A stretch of 64,000 bases of DNA from Chromobacterium subtsugae. Lineage in GTDB: Bacteria > Pseudomonadota > Gammaproteobacteria > Burkholderiales > Chromobacteriaceae. Shown piece after piece: positions 32,397 through 41,463 of this stretch (position 1 is the first letter of the stretch; each line of letters starts with the position of its first letter). The stretch covers positions 1 through 64,000 of the forward strand of contig NZ_JYKA01000012.1 of assembly GCF_001676875.1 (NCBI RefSeq), in the 5' to 3' direction. A program made the translations under genes and the position numbers. A model generated the notes under the pieces. The model made no database searches. It was given only the letters and a program-made list of their open reading frames with translations, and was not told the origin of the DNA.

Positions 32397-33745
32397 TGAT
32401 ACTGGCACTGAAGAAGACGCTGGGGCTGGACAGGGCGATACTGTATGTATTGCTCAACCGCGGCTGGACCCTGCTGGCCGGCTTCGTCACGCTCTATCTG
32501 ATCTCCGCCACCATGAGCAAGGCGGAACAGGGCTACTACTACACCTTCTCCAGCATTCTGGCGCTGCAGATCTTTTTCGAGCTGGGCTTCAGCGGCATCA
32601 TCGCCCAATTCGCCAGCCACGAGATGGCCAAGCTCCACTGGCGCGGCGGCGACATCGTCGGCGACTCCCAGTCCCGCCAGCGCCTGCTGTCGCTATTCCG
32701 GCTGGCGATCAAATGGTATGGCGTGATTTCGCTGCTCACCGTTTTCCTGCTCAATACCGCGGGCTTCTATTTCTTCAGCAGCTCCGCCAGGCAGTCCGGC
32801 GTCGACTGGCACCTTCCCTGGATGCTGCTGACGCTGGGCGCGACCTTGAACCTGTTTCTCAGCCCGCTGCTGGCGCTGTTCGAAGGCAGCGGCCTGGTCG
32901 CCAATGTCAGCGCGCTGCGCCTGATGCAATCGATGGTCGCCTACAGCAGCGGCTGGCTGTTGCTGCTCAATGACGGCAAGCTGTATACCGCGGCGGCCAT
33001 TTCCATCATGACCGCCGCCGTCGGGTTTTACTGGCTGGGCAAGCATTACGGCGCCTTTCTCAAATCCTTGCTGCAAAACCTGCCTGGCAAAGACGATGCC
33101 GGCATTTGCTGGCGGCGCGAAATCTGGCCGATGCAATGGCGGATCGCGTTGAGCTGGCTAAGCGGCTACTTCATCTCCCAGTTGTTCACGCCGCTGGCCT
33201 TCCGCTACCAGGGCACCGAAGCCGCCGGCCAGCTCGGCATGTCGCTCAGCATCGTCACCACTATGTCCACCGTCGCCAGCGCCTGGCTAACCACCAAGCT
33301 GCCAAGCTTCGGCATGCTGATTGCCGGCCGCCAAGCCGCTCAATTGATGGCGCTGTTCCGCAAGAGCAGCTTGCAGTCCATCGCTGTGCTGCTGGCCCAA
33401 CACAGCCTGTTTTTCATCCTGCTGCTGGCCATGCGCCATTACCAGTTCGCCTTCGCCAGCCGCCTGCTGGAGCCTATCGACATCTTGTGGCTGCTGCTCG
33501 CCGCCCAAGCCTGCCACATCGTGTTTTTGCAGGCCGCCTATATCCGCGCCCACAAGATCGAGCCCTATCTTAAGCATGCGATTCTGTTGGCGCTGCTGAT
33601 TTCCAGTTCCAGCTATTATTTGATTCAGCATTACTCGATCCGGGAAATGCTCGCCCTCTACGCCATCATTTGCGGGACGGTAGGCGTTGGATATTCCAGC
33701 TATATCTATGCAAGCTTCAATAAAAGAAAAATGGCGGGGCAATGA
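32396..33745 (+). CDS. wzx: Wzx-type polysaccharide flippase (first locus)
   Basis: A 449-residue polytopic membrane protein with about twelve hydrophobic segments and MATE/MOP-type character (FVTLYLISATMSKAEQGYYYTF near the N-terminus). The start is GTG at 32396, sharing one base with the preceding stop (TAGTG). It should flip the undecaprenyl-linked repeat unit across the inner membrane. The sequence-level evidence is topology, and the locus context supports the call. Confidence 0.8.
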   Translation: MILALKKTLGLDRAILYVLLNRGWTLLAGFVTLYLISATMSKAEQGYYYTFSSILALQIFFELGFSGIIAQFASHEMAKLHWRGGDIVGDSQSRQRLLSLFRLAIKWYGVISLLTVFLLNTAGFYFFSSSARQSGVDWHLPWMLLTLGATLNLFLSPLLALFEGSGLVANVSALRLMQSMVAYSSGWLLLLNDGKLYTAAAISIMTAAVGFYWLGKHYGAFLKSLLQNLPGKDDAGICWRREIWPMQWRIALSWLSGYFISQLFTPLAFRYQGTEAAGQLGMSLSIVTTMSTVASAWLTTKLPSFGMLIAGRQAAQLMALFRKSSLQSIAVLLAQHSLFFILLLAMRHYQFAFASRLLEPIDILWLLLAAQACHIVFLQAAYIRAHKIEPYLKHAILLALLISSSSYYLIQHYSIREMLALYAIICGTVGVGYSSYIYASFNKRKMAGQ

Positions 33746-33746
33746 A

Positions 33747-34712
33747 ATGAACCAAGCGTTATTATCGATATGCATCCCCACGTTCAACCGGGCATCCTAT
33801 TTGAAAAGGTTGCTGGACGATCTATTGCCGGCAATTGCGCGCCATCATCAACTCATCAACATTTTCATCATCGACAACGCCTCCACCGATCAGACGGCGG
33901 CGTTGTGCGATAGCTATATCCAAGCCGGCCATGCCTTGAACTACGTCCGCAATGAAAGCAATATCGGCGCGGATGCCAATGCGGTTCGAGCATTCGAATG
34001 TGTAAACGGGATATATGGCTGGATACTAGGCGACGATGAATATGTCTATGGCCAAACCGTCGACACCATCATCGCCACCTTGACCAAACAGCCTCTGGCC
34101 TTGCTGTATCTGAAAAGCGAGCCCTGCACCGCCAGCGCCATCGCGCAAAAAAAACCGCGCAGCCAAGCCCTGTCCTATTACATGTCCAATGTGGAATTTT
34201 CCCGCAAGATAGGGATTTACTTCACATTCATCTCGGCAATCATATTCAACAAGCAGCAAGCCATGCAGGATGACGCGCTTTGCGCGAATATCCGCTATGG
34301 CACCTTCATTCCCCAGCTGGCCTGGGTGCTGCCTTTGTTGAAACAGGGCAAGCATTTCGCCAGCAGCCAGGCCTGCCTGATCGCGGCCGAACCCAACAAC
34401 ACCACCGGCTACAAGCTGTTCGAGGTTTTCGGCATCAACCTGCGCGCCTTGGTGGACGCGTTTCTGCCGGACCAACCCCGGCTGAGAAAAGCCATCCTCA
34501 GTTCGTCGATGTGGTTTCTGGCAAGCTTTTTTTATGGCAACCGCGGCAACTTCAAGCAGGAAAACCCAAAACCGGCATTCGACCAGGCCTTTGGAGAATT
34601 GCGCGTCTACCGTTTGATCGTCCGCCCCTTGCTGACCTACCAGAACCTCATGTCCAAGCTATGCGTAAAAACGATCTGCCGTTTTAGAAAAAACATACTG
34701 CAGCAAGCATGA
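33747..34712 (+). CDS. Family 2 glycosyltransferase
   Basis: A 321-residue GT-A fold enzyme. The N-terminal motif SICIPTFNRASYLKRLLDDL and IIDNASTDQTA are typical of GT2. The metal-binding region reads WILGDDEYVYG, a DDE variant of the usual DDD/DxD. The start at 33747 lies one base after the wzx stop with a GGGG-type site upstream; an earlier in-frame ATG would lie in wzx. The donor and acceptor cannot be read from the sequence. Confidence 0.82.
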   Translation: MNQALLSICIPTFNRASYLKRLLDDLLPAIARHHQLINIFIIDNASTDQTAALCDSYIQAGHALNYVRNESNIGADANAVRAFECVNGIYGWILGDDEYVYGQTVDTIIATLTKQPLALLYLKSEPCTASAIAQKKPRSQALSYYMSNVEFSRKIGIYFTFISAIIFNKQQAMQDDALCANIRYGTFIPQLAWVLPLLKQGKHFASSQACLIAAEPNNTTGYKLFEVFGINLRALVDAFLPDQPRLRKAILSSSMWFLASFFYGNRGNFKQENPKPAFDQAFGELRVYRLIVRPLLTYQNLMSKLCVKTICRFRKNILQQA

Positions 34713-34749
34713 CGGCCACGCGCAACCGACCAGCAGGATGCATATCGCC

Positions 34750-35787
34750 ATGAAGATACTGGTCATCAAACTATCGGCGTTGGGAGATATCCTCGCCACC
34801 AGCCCCTTGTTTCGGCTGATCAAGGAGGCCAATCCCGGATGCGAAATCCATCATCTGGTGATGCGGCAATGCGCGGCCGCATCCGAAAGCAACCCGCATA
34901 TCGACCGGCAGATCGTCATCGATCTGATCCCGTCCGGCAATCGCCTGAAGGACGCCCGAATCCTGCTGCGGCTATGGTGGCGGCTGCTGACCGGCGGCTA
35001 CGACATCGCCGTCATCCTGCATCGCAACGCTCTGTTCCAACTGTTATGCAAAGCGGCGGGCATCGGCAAACTGGTGGGCTTCACCGCGCCGCGGCTCGAT
35101 CTGCTGCAACATGGGCAGGCGTTCACGATGCAGGGCAACCGCACGCTGCAAGAAGCCCGCCTGCTGCAGCGCGCCGGCCTGATCGACAAAATGCCCGATC
35201 GTCTGGAGTTTCATCTGGCCCCCGGCAAAGTGGATCGGGAAAAGCTTGCCGGCCTGCCGCGCGACTACATCGCGATCAACCCGGGCGGCGGCAATCCCCA
35301 TGCGCCGGCCGACAACAAGATCTGGCCGGCCGACAACTATATCCGGCTGATACAGGCGCTGGACCTGCCGGTCGTATTGCTGGGCAGCGGCGGCAAGGAC
35401 CAGGAAATCTGCGCGTCCATCGCCCGCGCCTGCGGCACGCGCGCCGTCAATCTGGTCAATCGGCTGAACCTGCACGAAGCGGCGCAAGCCATTCGCCAAT
35501 CGCGGCTCTACATAGGCAATGACAGCGCCTTGCTGTACATCGCCGCCGCGCTGAATGTGCCGCTGATCGGCCTGTACGGGCCGACCCCGGCTGATGCTTT
35601 TCTCCCGCTGGGCGGACCATTGCATCATCTCAGCGGCAAAACCGAGTGCTCCCCATGCTACAGCTCGCTGGAGGGCGCGCGCTCGCCTATGTATTCATGT
35701 GTGAACAATATTTGCATGCAAGGCATTTCCACCGAACAAGTCCTGGCCAAAACCAGACAGCTCCTGACCCTTGGAAAGCAGGCCTGA
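34750..35787 (+). CDS. Family 9 glycosyltransferase (heptosyltransferase-like)
   Basis: A 345-residue GT-B enzyme. It begins MKILVIKLSALGDILATSPL, the canonical GT9 start. An ATG four codons earlier (34738) is also possible, and its spacing to AGCAGG is less favourable. C-terminal motifs include INPGGGNPHAPADNKIWP, GNDSALLYIAAALNVP and GLYGPTPADAF. Cysteines in ECSPCYSS and CVNNICMQG are typical of the family. GT9 enzymes usually add heptose in LPS core; here it probably serves the glycan built by this locus or its core linkage. Confidence 0.82.
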   Translation: MKILVIKLSALGDILATSPLFRLIKEANPGCEIHHLVMRQCAAASESNPHIDRQIVIDLIPSGNRLKDARILLRLWWRLLTGGYDIAVILHRNALFQLLCKAAGIGKLVGFTAPRLDLLQHGQAFTMQGNRTLQEARLLQRAGLIDKMPDRLEFHLAPGKVDREKLAGLPRDYIAINPGGGNPHAPADNKIWPADNYIRLIQALDLPVVLLGSGGKDQEICASIARACGTRAVNLVNRLNLHEAAQAIRQSRLYIGNDSALLYIAAALNVPLIGLYGPTPADAFLPLGGPLHHLSGKTECSPCYSSLEGARSPMYSCVNNICMQGISTEQVLAKTRQLLTLGKQA

Positions 35788-35788
35788 C

Positions 35789-36952
35789 ATGAAATTACAG
35801 ACGCTGAAATTCCTGGACAAGCTGCTATCCACCACAATCGCCTGGCTGCCGCGCCGCCGCAAGCCATCGACTCAAGCTCCTCGCCGGATATTGCTGATCA
35901 AACTATCCGCGATGGGCGACGCGTTCTGCCTGCACCCCGTCGCCCGCAGGCTGGCCGCGGCCTTTCCCGCCGCCAGCATCGACTGGCTGACGACCGGCCG
36001 CTCCAATCCTGGCCTATTCCGGAATTTGCCGTTTCTGCACGACACGCTGATTGTTCCCACCCAGGTCCGCGCCTTGCTGGCATGGCTGCCCAGGCTGCTC
36101 TTCGCGATACGCAAGTACGACATCGTGATGGACTTCGATCAGTACTACCATTTATCCGAACTGCTCTCCCGCTGCGGCAAAACCAGCGCGGGCTTCAGCA
36201 CCGCGCTGAAAGGGAAAACGTTTTCCCTCTCCATCCCCTATGATCCGCAGCTCAATGAAAAAGTCCTGTTCCACAAGCTTGCCGAGCGCGTGATGGAGCA
36301 TTATGGCGTGACCCACGCGCCTCCCCGCGACTTTTATCTACCCGAATTGCTGGATGCGTTCACTCCTTCATTGCCGTTGCAGCAATTGGCAGCGGAGATC
36401 AAGACACACCAATTGCCGGTGGTGGTTCTCTACGCCGGCTCCAGCGCCAACGCCGCATTCCGGCGCCTGGACATAGACAAATATCTGGCCATCATCGAGC
36501 AGACCCGCAACCGCCATACCTTCGTGATCGCCGGCGGACCGGATGAACTGGCGCTGAAAACGCATTTCCAGCTTCAGCACCCAAACGTGTACGAACTGAT
36601 AGGCAGCTTGAACCTGCTGGAGTGGGCCTGGCTGTTCCGCCATGTCGCCGACCTGCTGCTGGGCAACGACGGCGGCCTGCTGCACGTCGCGGAAAGCCAG
36701 TCCACGCCGATGCTGGCCATCTTCGGCCCCAGCCTGTTCCGCAAATGGGGATCGATCAACCCGGAATCGCGCGGCATCGAAACCGATCTGCCGTGCAGGC
36801 CATGTCTGAAAAACTATCTCGGCATCGTTCCGACCCGCTGCCAGTTTTCCACGGTCAAATGCCTGGACGCCATCGAGGTGGCCACCATCATTGCCAATAT
36901 GGAAAGCATGCTGGAAAAGAAACAGCGCCAACACATGCTGATCAGTCCCTGA
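35789..36952 (+). CDS. Family 9 glycosyltransferase, second paralogue
   Basis: A 387-residue GT9 with an N-terminal extension of about 30 residues before ILLIKLSAMGDAFCLHPVARRL. Later motifs are VLYAGSSANAAFRRLD, LLGNDGGLLHVAESQ and IFGPSLFRKWG. It starts one base after the first GT9 stop. Adjacent GT9 genes suggest two similar sugars added in sequence. The extension may be a short membrane-associating segment. Confidence 0.8.
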   Translation: MKLQTLKFLDKLLSTTIAWLPRRRKPSTQAPRRILLIKLSAMGDAFCLHPVARRLAAAFPAASIDWLTTGRSNPGLFRNLPFLHDTLIVPTQVRALLAWLPRLLFAIRKYDIVMDFDQYYHLSELLSRCGKTSAGFSTALKGKTFSLSIPYDPQLNEKVLFHKLAERVMEHYGVTHAPPRDFYLPELLDAFTPSLPLQQLAAEIKTHQLPVVVLYAGSSANAAFRRLDIDKYLAIIEQTRNRHTFVIAGGPDELALKTHFQLQHPNVYELIGSLNLLEWAWLFRHVADLLLGNDGGLLHVAESQSTPMLAIFGPSLFRKWGSINPESRGIETDLPCRPCLKNYLGIVPTRCQFSTVKCLDAIEVATIIANMESMLEKKQRQHMLISP

Positions 36953-36956
36953 CGAC

Positions 36957-37541
36957 ATGAAAAGAATCTATCTGCCCTTATCCCGCTTTCTCAGGCGCGC
37001 TCTGCCCAGGCTGCGGCCATGCTGGTTCCATTGCCTGACCGGGCTGCGCTTTTTTCGGATGGGCCGGATGAACAAGGTTTACGGCGTTGAAAACATCCAC
37101 TTGGGCAGCAGGGTATCGATAGGCGACTTCTGCTGGCTGGAGGCCGTCGAGCGCTATGGCGGCCAGCAATTCGCGCCCCGGCTGGAATTGCGCGCCGGGA
37201 CCAGCTTGTCCGACGCCGTCCACATCAGCGCGGTTGCCCGCATCGTCATCGGCGAGAATTGCCTGCTCGGCAGCCGCATCTACATCGGCGACCATTCGCA
37301 TGGCACCGGCCGGCTGGACACCGCATCGCTGCAGACCCCGCCGGGGCAGCGCCCGCTAGCCAACATCGCCGAAATCGACATCGGCGCCAACTGCTGGATC
37401 TGCGACGGCGCCGTCATCCTGGCCGGCAGCCGCATTCATCCGGGCTCCATCGTCGCCGCCAACGCCGTCGTCCGCTTGCAGACCGACGAAGCCGCGTTGA
37501 TCGCCGGCAACCCGGCCAAAGTCATACACTATTTCAGGTAA
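36957..37541 (+). CDS. Hexapeptide-repeat (left-handed beta-helix) acyltransferase
   Basis: A 194-residue protein with isoleucine-rich hexapeptide repeats (VENIHLGSRVSIGDFCWL, ISAVARIVIGENCLLGSRIYIGDHSHG, IDIGANCWICDGAVILAG) and a closing NPAKVIHYF. It resembles WcaF/LacA-type O-acetyltransferases that decorate polysaccharides. His in GDHSHGTG is a likely catalytic base by family analogy. It follows the GT9 gene after 4 bases. The acyl group and target are not evident. Confidence 0.85.
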   Translation: MKRIYLPLSRFLRRALPRLRPCWFHCLTGLRFFRMGRMNKVYGVENIHLGSRVSIGDFCWLEAVERYGGQQFAPRLELRAGTSLSDAVHISAVARIVIGENCLLGSRIYIGDHSHGTGRLDTASLQTPPGQRPLANIAEIDIGANCWICDGAVILAGSRIHPGSIVAANAVVRLQTDEAALIAGNPAKVIHYFR

Positions 37542-37546
37542 GCATA

Positions 37547-38587
37547 ATGAATACAATAACCGTCGCCGTGCCCGCCTATTCGCGCCCCGATGAGCTGGGC
37601 CAACTGATCGATTCGGTCCTGTCCGCCGATGTCCTGCCCGATGAATTGCTGATCTGCGAAGACAAGTCGCCTCGCCGCGCGGAGATCCGAGCCGTGATTG
37701 AAAGCATGCGCCCGCGCTTCGCCGCCGGCGCCTGCGCGCTGACTTACATCGAAAACGAGGAAAACCTCGGCTATGACGGCAATATCCGCAAGATCATCAC
37801 CTCGTCCGCTTCGGACTACGTGCTGATCCTGGGCGACGACGACGTCCTGTTCAAGGAAGCCATCCCCAAAATACGCGCGTTCGTGCAGCAGCATCCGCAA
37901 GCGAATTTCATCTCCCGCACCTTCAGCCGCTTCGCCGAACAACCGCAAAACATCATCAACACCACCTGGATACGCACGAGCGATTGCGTCATCAAACGCG
38001 ACGACGCCGATCCGAACATCATCTTCCGCCTATGCGGCTTCGTCGGGGGGCTGGTGATCAATCGCCGCTGGGCATCGCAGCTGGCGACAGAGGAATACGA
38101 CGGCTACCTGTACTACCAGTTCTATCTTGCCTGCCTCGCCTACCTGGGCGATGGCATAGGCTATATCTCGGCCGCCATCGTCGGCGGCCGCGCCGGCAAT
38201 CCGCCTCTGTTCGGCTCGGCCGACAGCGAAAAGGACACCCATATTCCCGGGTCGTACCGCCCCAAAGGCCGCGCCAAAATGTGGCAGGGACTGCTGGCCA
38301 TCGCGGCGGACATCGACAAGGCCCATGGTTCGAACATTTATCCCTACATCCGCAACGAGCTAGCCGGCAGGCAGGCCTACCACATATTCGAAATGATGCC
38401 GGCGCAAGGCCGCGCGGCCACCCTGGACCTGTTTCACGAGCTCCGGAGACTGAAGCTGACCCACAAGGCGATGCCGTGGCTTCTAACCAGCTACATTCTG
38501 GTTTTCGGTCCCTACGCCCGCATCGGCTTCGCCCTTAGCAGACGCCTGCAATTCGCTATCGAGCAGCATGCCGGCCTAAAGCTGTAA
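37547..38587 (+). CDS. Family 2 glycosyltransferase
   Basis: A 346-residue GT2. The start at 37547 gives MNTITVAVPAYSRPDELGQLIDSV, the correct beginning of the nucleotide-binding fold; the longer open frame upstream overlaps the acyltransferase and is spurious. The metal motif is LILGDDDVLF. The domain is followed by a helical C-terminus. It lies 5 bases past the acyltransferase stop and is part of the first locus. Confidence 0.82.
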   Translation: MNTITVAVPAYSRPDELGQLIDSVLSADVLPDELLICEDKSPRRAEIRAVIESMRPRFAAGACALTYIENEENLGYDGNIRKIITSSASDYVLILGDDDVLFKEAIPKIRAFVQQHPQANFISRTFSRFAEQPQNIINTTWIRTSDCVIKRDDADPNIIFRLCGFVGGLVINRRWASQLATEEYDGYLYYQFYLACLAYLGDGIGYISAAIVGGRAGNPPLFGSADSEKDTHIPGSYRPKGRAKMWQGLLAIAADIDKAHGSNIYPYIRNELAGRQAYHIFEMMPAQGRAATLDLFHELRRLKLTHKAMPWLLTSYILVFGPYARIGFALSRRLQFAIEQHAGLKL

Positions 38588-38621
38588 AGCCCCGCGACCA
38601 TCACGATCAGGATCTCTGCAA

Positions 38622-39707
38622 ATGAGAAAAATCGCGTTGTTCTACTTCTACTTCGTCAGCCTGTACTGGTATCCGGTCACCGTCATGCAATGGGGCAGCT
38701 ATGGCGCAGTGGAAGAGAGCACTCCCATATGGTTCAAGCTCCTGCGCGTGATCCTGGTCGCGCTGCTGCTGCTATTGCTGGCCGCGCGGCCAAGCATCAG
38801 CAAGAAAATCGCCTTTCCGCTGCTTTTCGCGCTGTACTGCATCTTTTCCGCGCCGGATATCGTCACGATCACCAATGCCATCACCTTCATCGTCTGCATC
38901 GCCATCTGCCTGAAAATCGATATCCGCGCCGTCAATTGGAGACGCCATATCGGCATAGCCAGCGGCATCGGCTACCTGACCGCTCTGCTCGAGATATTGG
39001 GGATTGTCGTTTCGCCTCACTCCTACGACGGCACCTTGCGCATCGTCGCGACTTTCGGCGGACCCAATAACGCCGCGATCATCTTATCCGGTTTTGCGCT
39101 GTACCATTTCATGCAGCTGCGGAAAACCCGCAGCATCGCCGATTTACTCCACTTCCTGGCCTGCTCGGTGCTGGTGCTGCTCACCGGGTCACTGAGCGCA
39201 CTGATCGCTTTCCTGCTTTGCATGATTTCGCTGTCGCCGCGACTGTTGCTATTGGTGCCGCCCGCCGCGATCGCCGCGAACTTCATCAGCGACTTCATCT
39301 CGTTCAAAGTCGAGCAGTTCGCCAATCTATTCAGCAATAACTCGCAAACCATCGGCACCTTCAGCGACCGCCTCGAAAACATCCAGCTGATATGGCGCTC
39401 TTTCAATGCATCGCTTGGCAATGCGCTGTTCGGCACCACGCTGACTTCGGAAAGCGACTATTTGAATATTATTTCGCAACACGGTTTATTTGGATTGGCT
39501 CTTTTTCTGCTAGCCATCCTGGCACTGGGTATCGATATCTTTTTGGCGCTGGGACTATTGCAGGGCATCTTCACCCCCTTCTTGTTTCCATTTCCTAGTT
39601 TTGCCATTCTGTTTCTACTCAGCAAAATATACCAAACTGAAAAGGAAGCGAAACCTACGCTTATTGCTAAAAAATCTGAGCAAAACAGTTCCGTTCAGCC
39701 CATATAA
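38622..39707 (+). CDS. wzy: Wzy-type O-antigen polymerase candidate (first locus)
   Basis: A 361-residue membrane protein with about ten hydrophobic segments and one larger polar loop (residues about 240-285, EQFANLFSNNSQTIGTFSDRLENIQLI). This topology and the SDRLENI motif fit the O-antigen ligase/polymerase superfamily. Wzy proteins have little sequence conservation, so the call rests on topology and on the presence of a wzx in the same operon. GC content drops near its 3' end, marking the border with the next segment. Confidence 0.75.
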   Translation: MRKIALFYFYFVSLYWYPVTVMQWGSYGAVEESTPIWFKLLRVILVALLLLLLAARPSISKKIAFPLLFALYCIFSAPDIVTITNAITFIVCIAICLKIDIRAVNWRRHIGIASGIGYLTALLEILGIVVSPHSYDGTLRIVATFGGPNNAAIILSGFALYHFMQLRKTRSIADLLHFLACSVLVLLTGSLSALIAFLLCMISLSPRLLLLVPPAAIAANFISDFISFKVEQFANLFSNNSQTIGTFSDRLENIQLIWRSFNASLGNALFGTTLTSESDYLNIISQHGLFGLALFLLAILALGIDIFLALGLLQGIFTPFLFPFPSFAILFLLSKIYQTEKEAKPTLIAKKSEQNSSVQPI

Positions 39708-39778
39708 ATACAAATTTATCAAAGATTTATTTTTGATTACAGCGGCATACATTTCCCAACCAGCCATGAGGTTGAATC

Positions 39779-40555
39779 ATGAAAAACAATTTCAAGATTG
39801 CCCTATTTGCAAACCATGCTCCTGGATTGCATATTGCTCAATATCTCTCCAGTTGCGCGGCAACGGATTCTGTAAGCGCGCTTTACATCAGCGATGAACA
39901 AAAAGAAAATGACCAAGCGATAATAAACTCTTTAAATGTGCCAAGAGATCGAATATTCCGAGGAAAAGACATAGTAAAAGATCCAGACCACATACAATGG
40001 TTCCGAGAACAAGACTTTGACGCGATCATAACTGTCTATTGGCCATGGCTGCTGAACAAAGAAATATTTAGTGCATCACCAATCACTGTAAATTTTCACC
40101 CGGCACTACTGCCAATCAATCGCGGCTGGTTCCCTCACGTTCATAGCCTGATAGATGGCAGCAAAACTGGGGTTACATTGCATAAAATTGAGGATGGCGC
40201 CGACACCGGTGCAATCTGGGCGCAAAAAGAAATCCCGATTCAAGCGCTGGATACCGCAAAAGATATCTATGATAAATTGCAGTTTGAAATTGTTGATTTG
40301 TTTAAGGAAAAATGGCCAGACATCAAGAATGGGAGAATTACTCCCTTGATACAAGATGAATCAAAAGCAGTCTACCATGCAAAAAAAGAGATTGAACAAC
40401 TAGACTTTATTGAACTTGAAAAGGAATACAGTGCTCGCGAGTTGATTAATAAGCTAAGAGCCAGAACATTCGGAAATCGAGGCTTTGCATATTATGAAGA
40501 AAATGGCGAAAAAGTTTATATCAAGATTTCGCTATCGCGTACTAGTAAATTTTAG
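39779..40555 (+). CDS. Sugar N-formyltransferase-like protein
   Basis: A 258-residue protein of the formyltransferase fold. The active-site region reads TVNFHPALLPINRGWFPHVHS, matching the Asn-x-His arrangement of N10-formyl-THF-dependent enzymes; the catalytic aspartate follows in EDGADTGAIWAQ. Sugar N-formyltransferases act on 4-amino- or 3-amino-6-deoxy nucleotide sugars. A 4-amino sugar could come from the aminotransferase at 28935. The gene is AT-rich, unlike the genes before it, and begins the compositionally different second half of the region. A hairpin follows 13 bases after its stop. Confidence 0.8.
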   Translation: MKNNFKIALFANHAPGLHIAQYLSSCAATDSVSALYISDEQKENDQAIINSLNVPRDRIFRGKDIVKDPDHIQWFREQDFDAIITVYWPWLLNKEIFSASPITVNFHPALLPINRGWFPHVHSLIDGSKTGVTLHKIEDGADTGAIWAQKEIPIQALDTAKDIYDKLQFEIVDLFKEKWPDIKNGRITPLIQDESKAVYHAKKEIEQLDFIELEKEYSARELINKLRARTFGNRGFAYYEENGEKVYIKISLSRTSKF

Positions 40556-41463
40556 CAGCGCTTACAGAACTGAGACCCTTGCACTCCCCTGCAAGGGACC
40601 TCAGTTTTGTCAAACAGGCTCTAAGGGATCGCTGCTTAGCGATCACCCCATGCACGGTCGCCAGCACCGCTACGGTTCATGTTTATGCACGCAAGGCGGC
40701 AACTCAGATGCTATAGCCTCTCAGTCTGCCGTCATCAGGCTCAACTCGCCGCAAACCGACGTGCAACAGCAAAACCATCGCGCCGAACTGATCACCCCGC
40801 TTTCGCGACGCTAGCGCCCGCTAGCATGATCGCCAGACCTTGCCGATTGCGTTTTATCGCAGCGCTACGACTCGCCCCGGCGACCATCAACCAGAGCACC
40901 CTGCATTGCAGCCGAATGCCCTGCCCGCTTGGCACTCCGCGAACAGGCCCTCCCTGTCGGCGCAGCGCTCTTCCATCCTGCAGCTCGCCGCACGACAGCG
41001 GTCCATCCTGAGCATCTGCAGCGCAACACCACGCAAGTGCAAGCTAAGTTCATTCCTGACTGATAACAACAGTCAACCATCATGCTCACCGCCCGTTACA
41101 TATCCACGTACCGCGCAGGCTACACGCCTCTACGCCTGGGCTCGCCAAGTGCGGGAACCAGCTTCCCGCAACGCCTGCCCAAGCGATGCCGTCCAGCGGA
41201 TGCCGGACTGAACGGTTTAGCGCAGCGATGTCGCGCCGAACCTTAAGCATTGCAGTGGTACTGTGCAGCCCATTTGTCACGAACAGCATCAAGTTGACCA
41301 TGTCAAGTTGGGCAACACCGCCACATTCCGGTACTATCACGCTAGCCGATTGCAGTACCCCTATTTGATCGAAATGGCCATTTAATCGATCCTAGTAATT
41401 TGACAAAAAATACAATCCCATAGTCATTTTTTGATATTTTCCGACAGGATAGACCAACAATAA
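40556..41463. other. Degenerate 0.9 kb segment within the polysaccharide region
   Basis: Between two AT-rich genes lies a stretch that is clearly GC-richer (about 40610-41350) and holds only short frames on both strands with no recognisable domain. It begins with a strong hairpin. The composition and lack of coding suggest a decayed insertion, possibly a mobile-element remnant, but I cannot name a transposase or find both ends. Confidence 0.5.
40569..40609 (+). terminator. Long hairpin with T run after formyltransferase
   Basis: ACTGAG-A-CCCTTGCA pairs with TGCAAGGG-AC-CTCAGT around a 6-base loop, and TTTTG follows. It can act as a terminator. The long, nearly perfect arms could also be paired ends of a mobile element. 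Confidence 0.6.

Noticed and set aside
41086..41340. Short minus-strand frame as a possible gene in the degenerate segment
   Set aside because: 84 codons with no recognisable domain and no upstream ribosome site; treated as part of decayed DNA.
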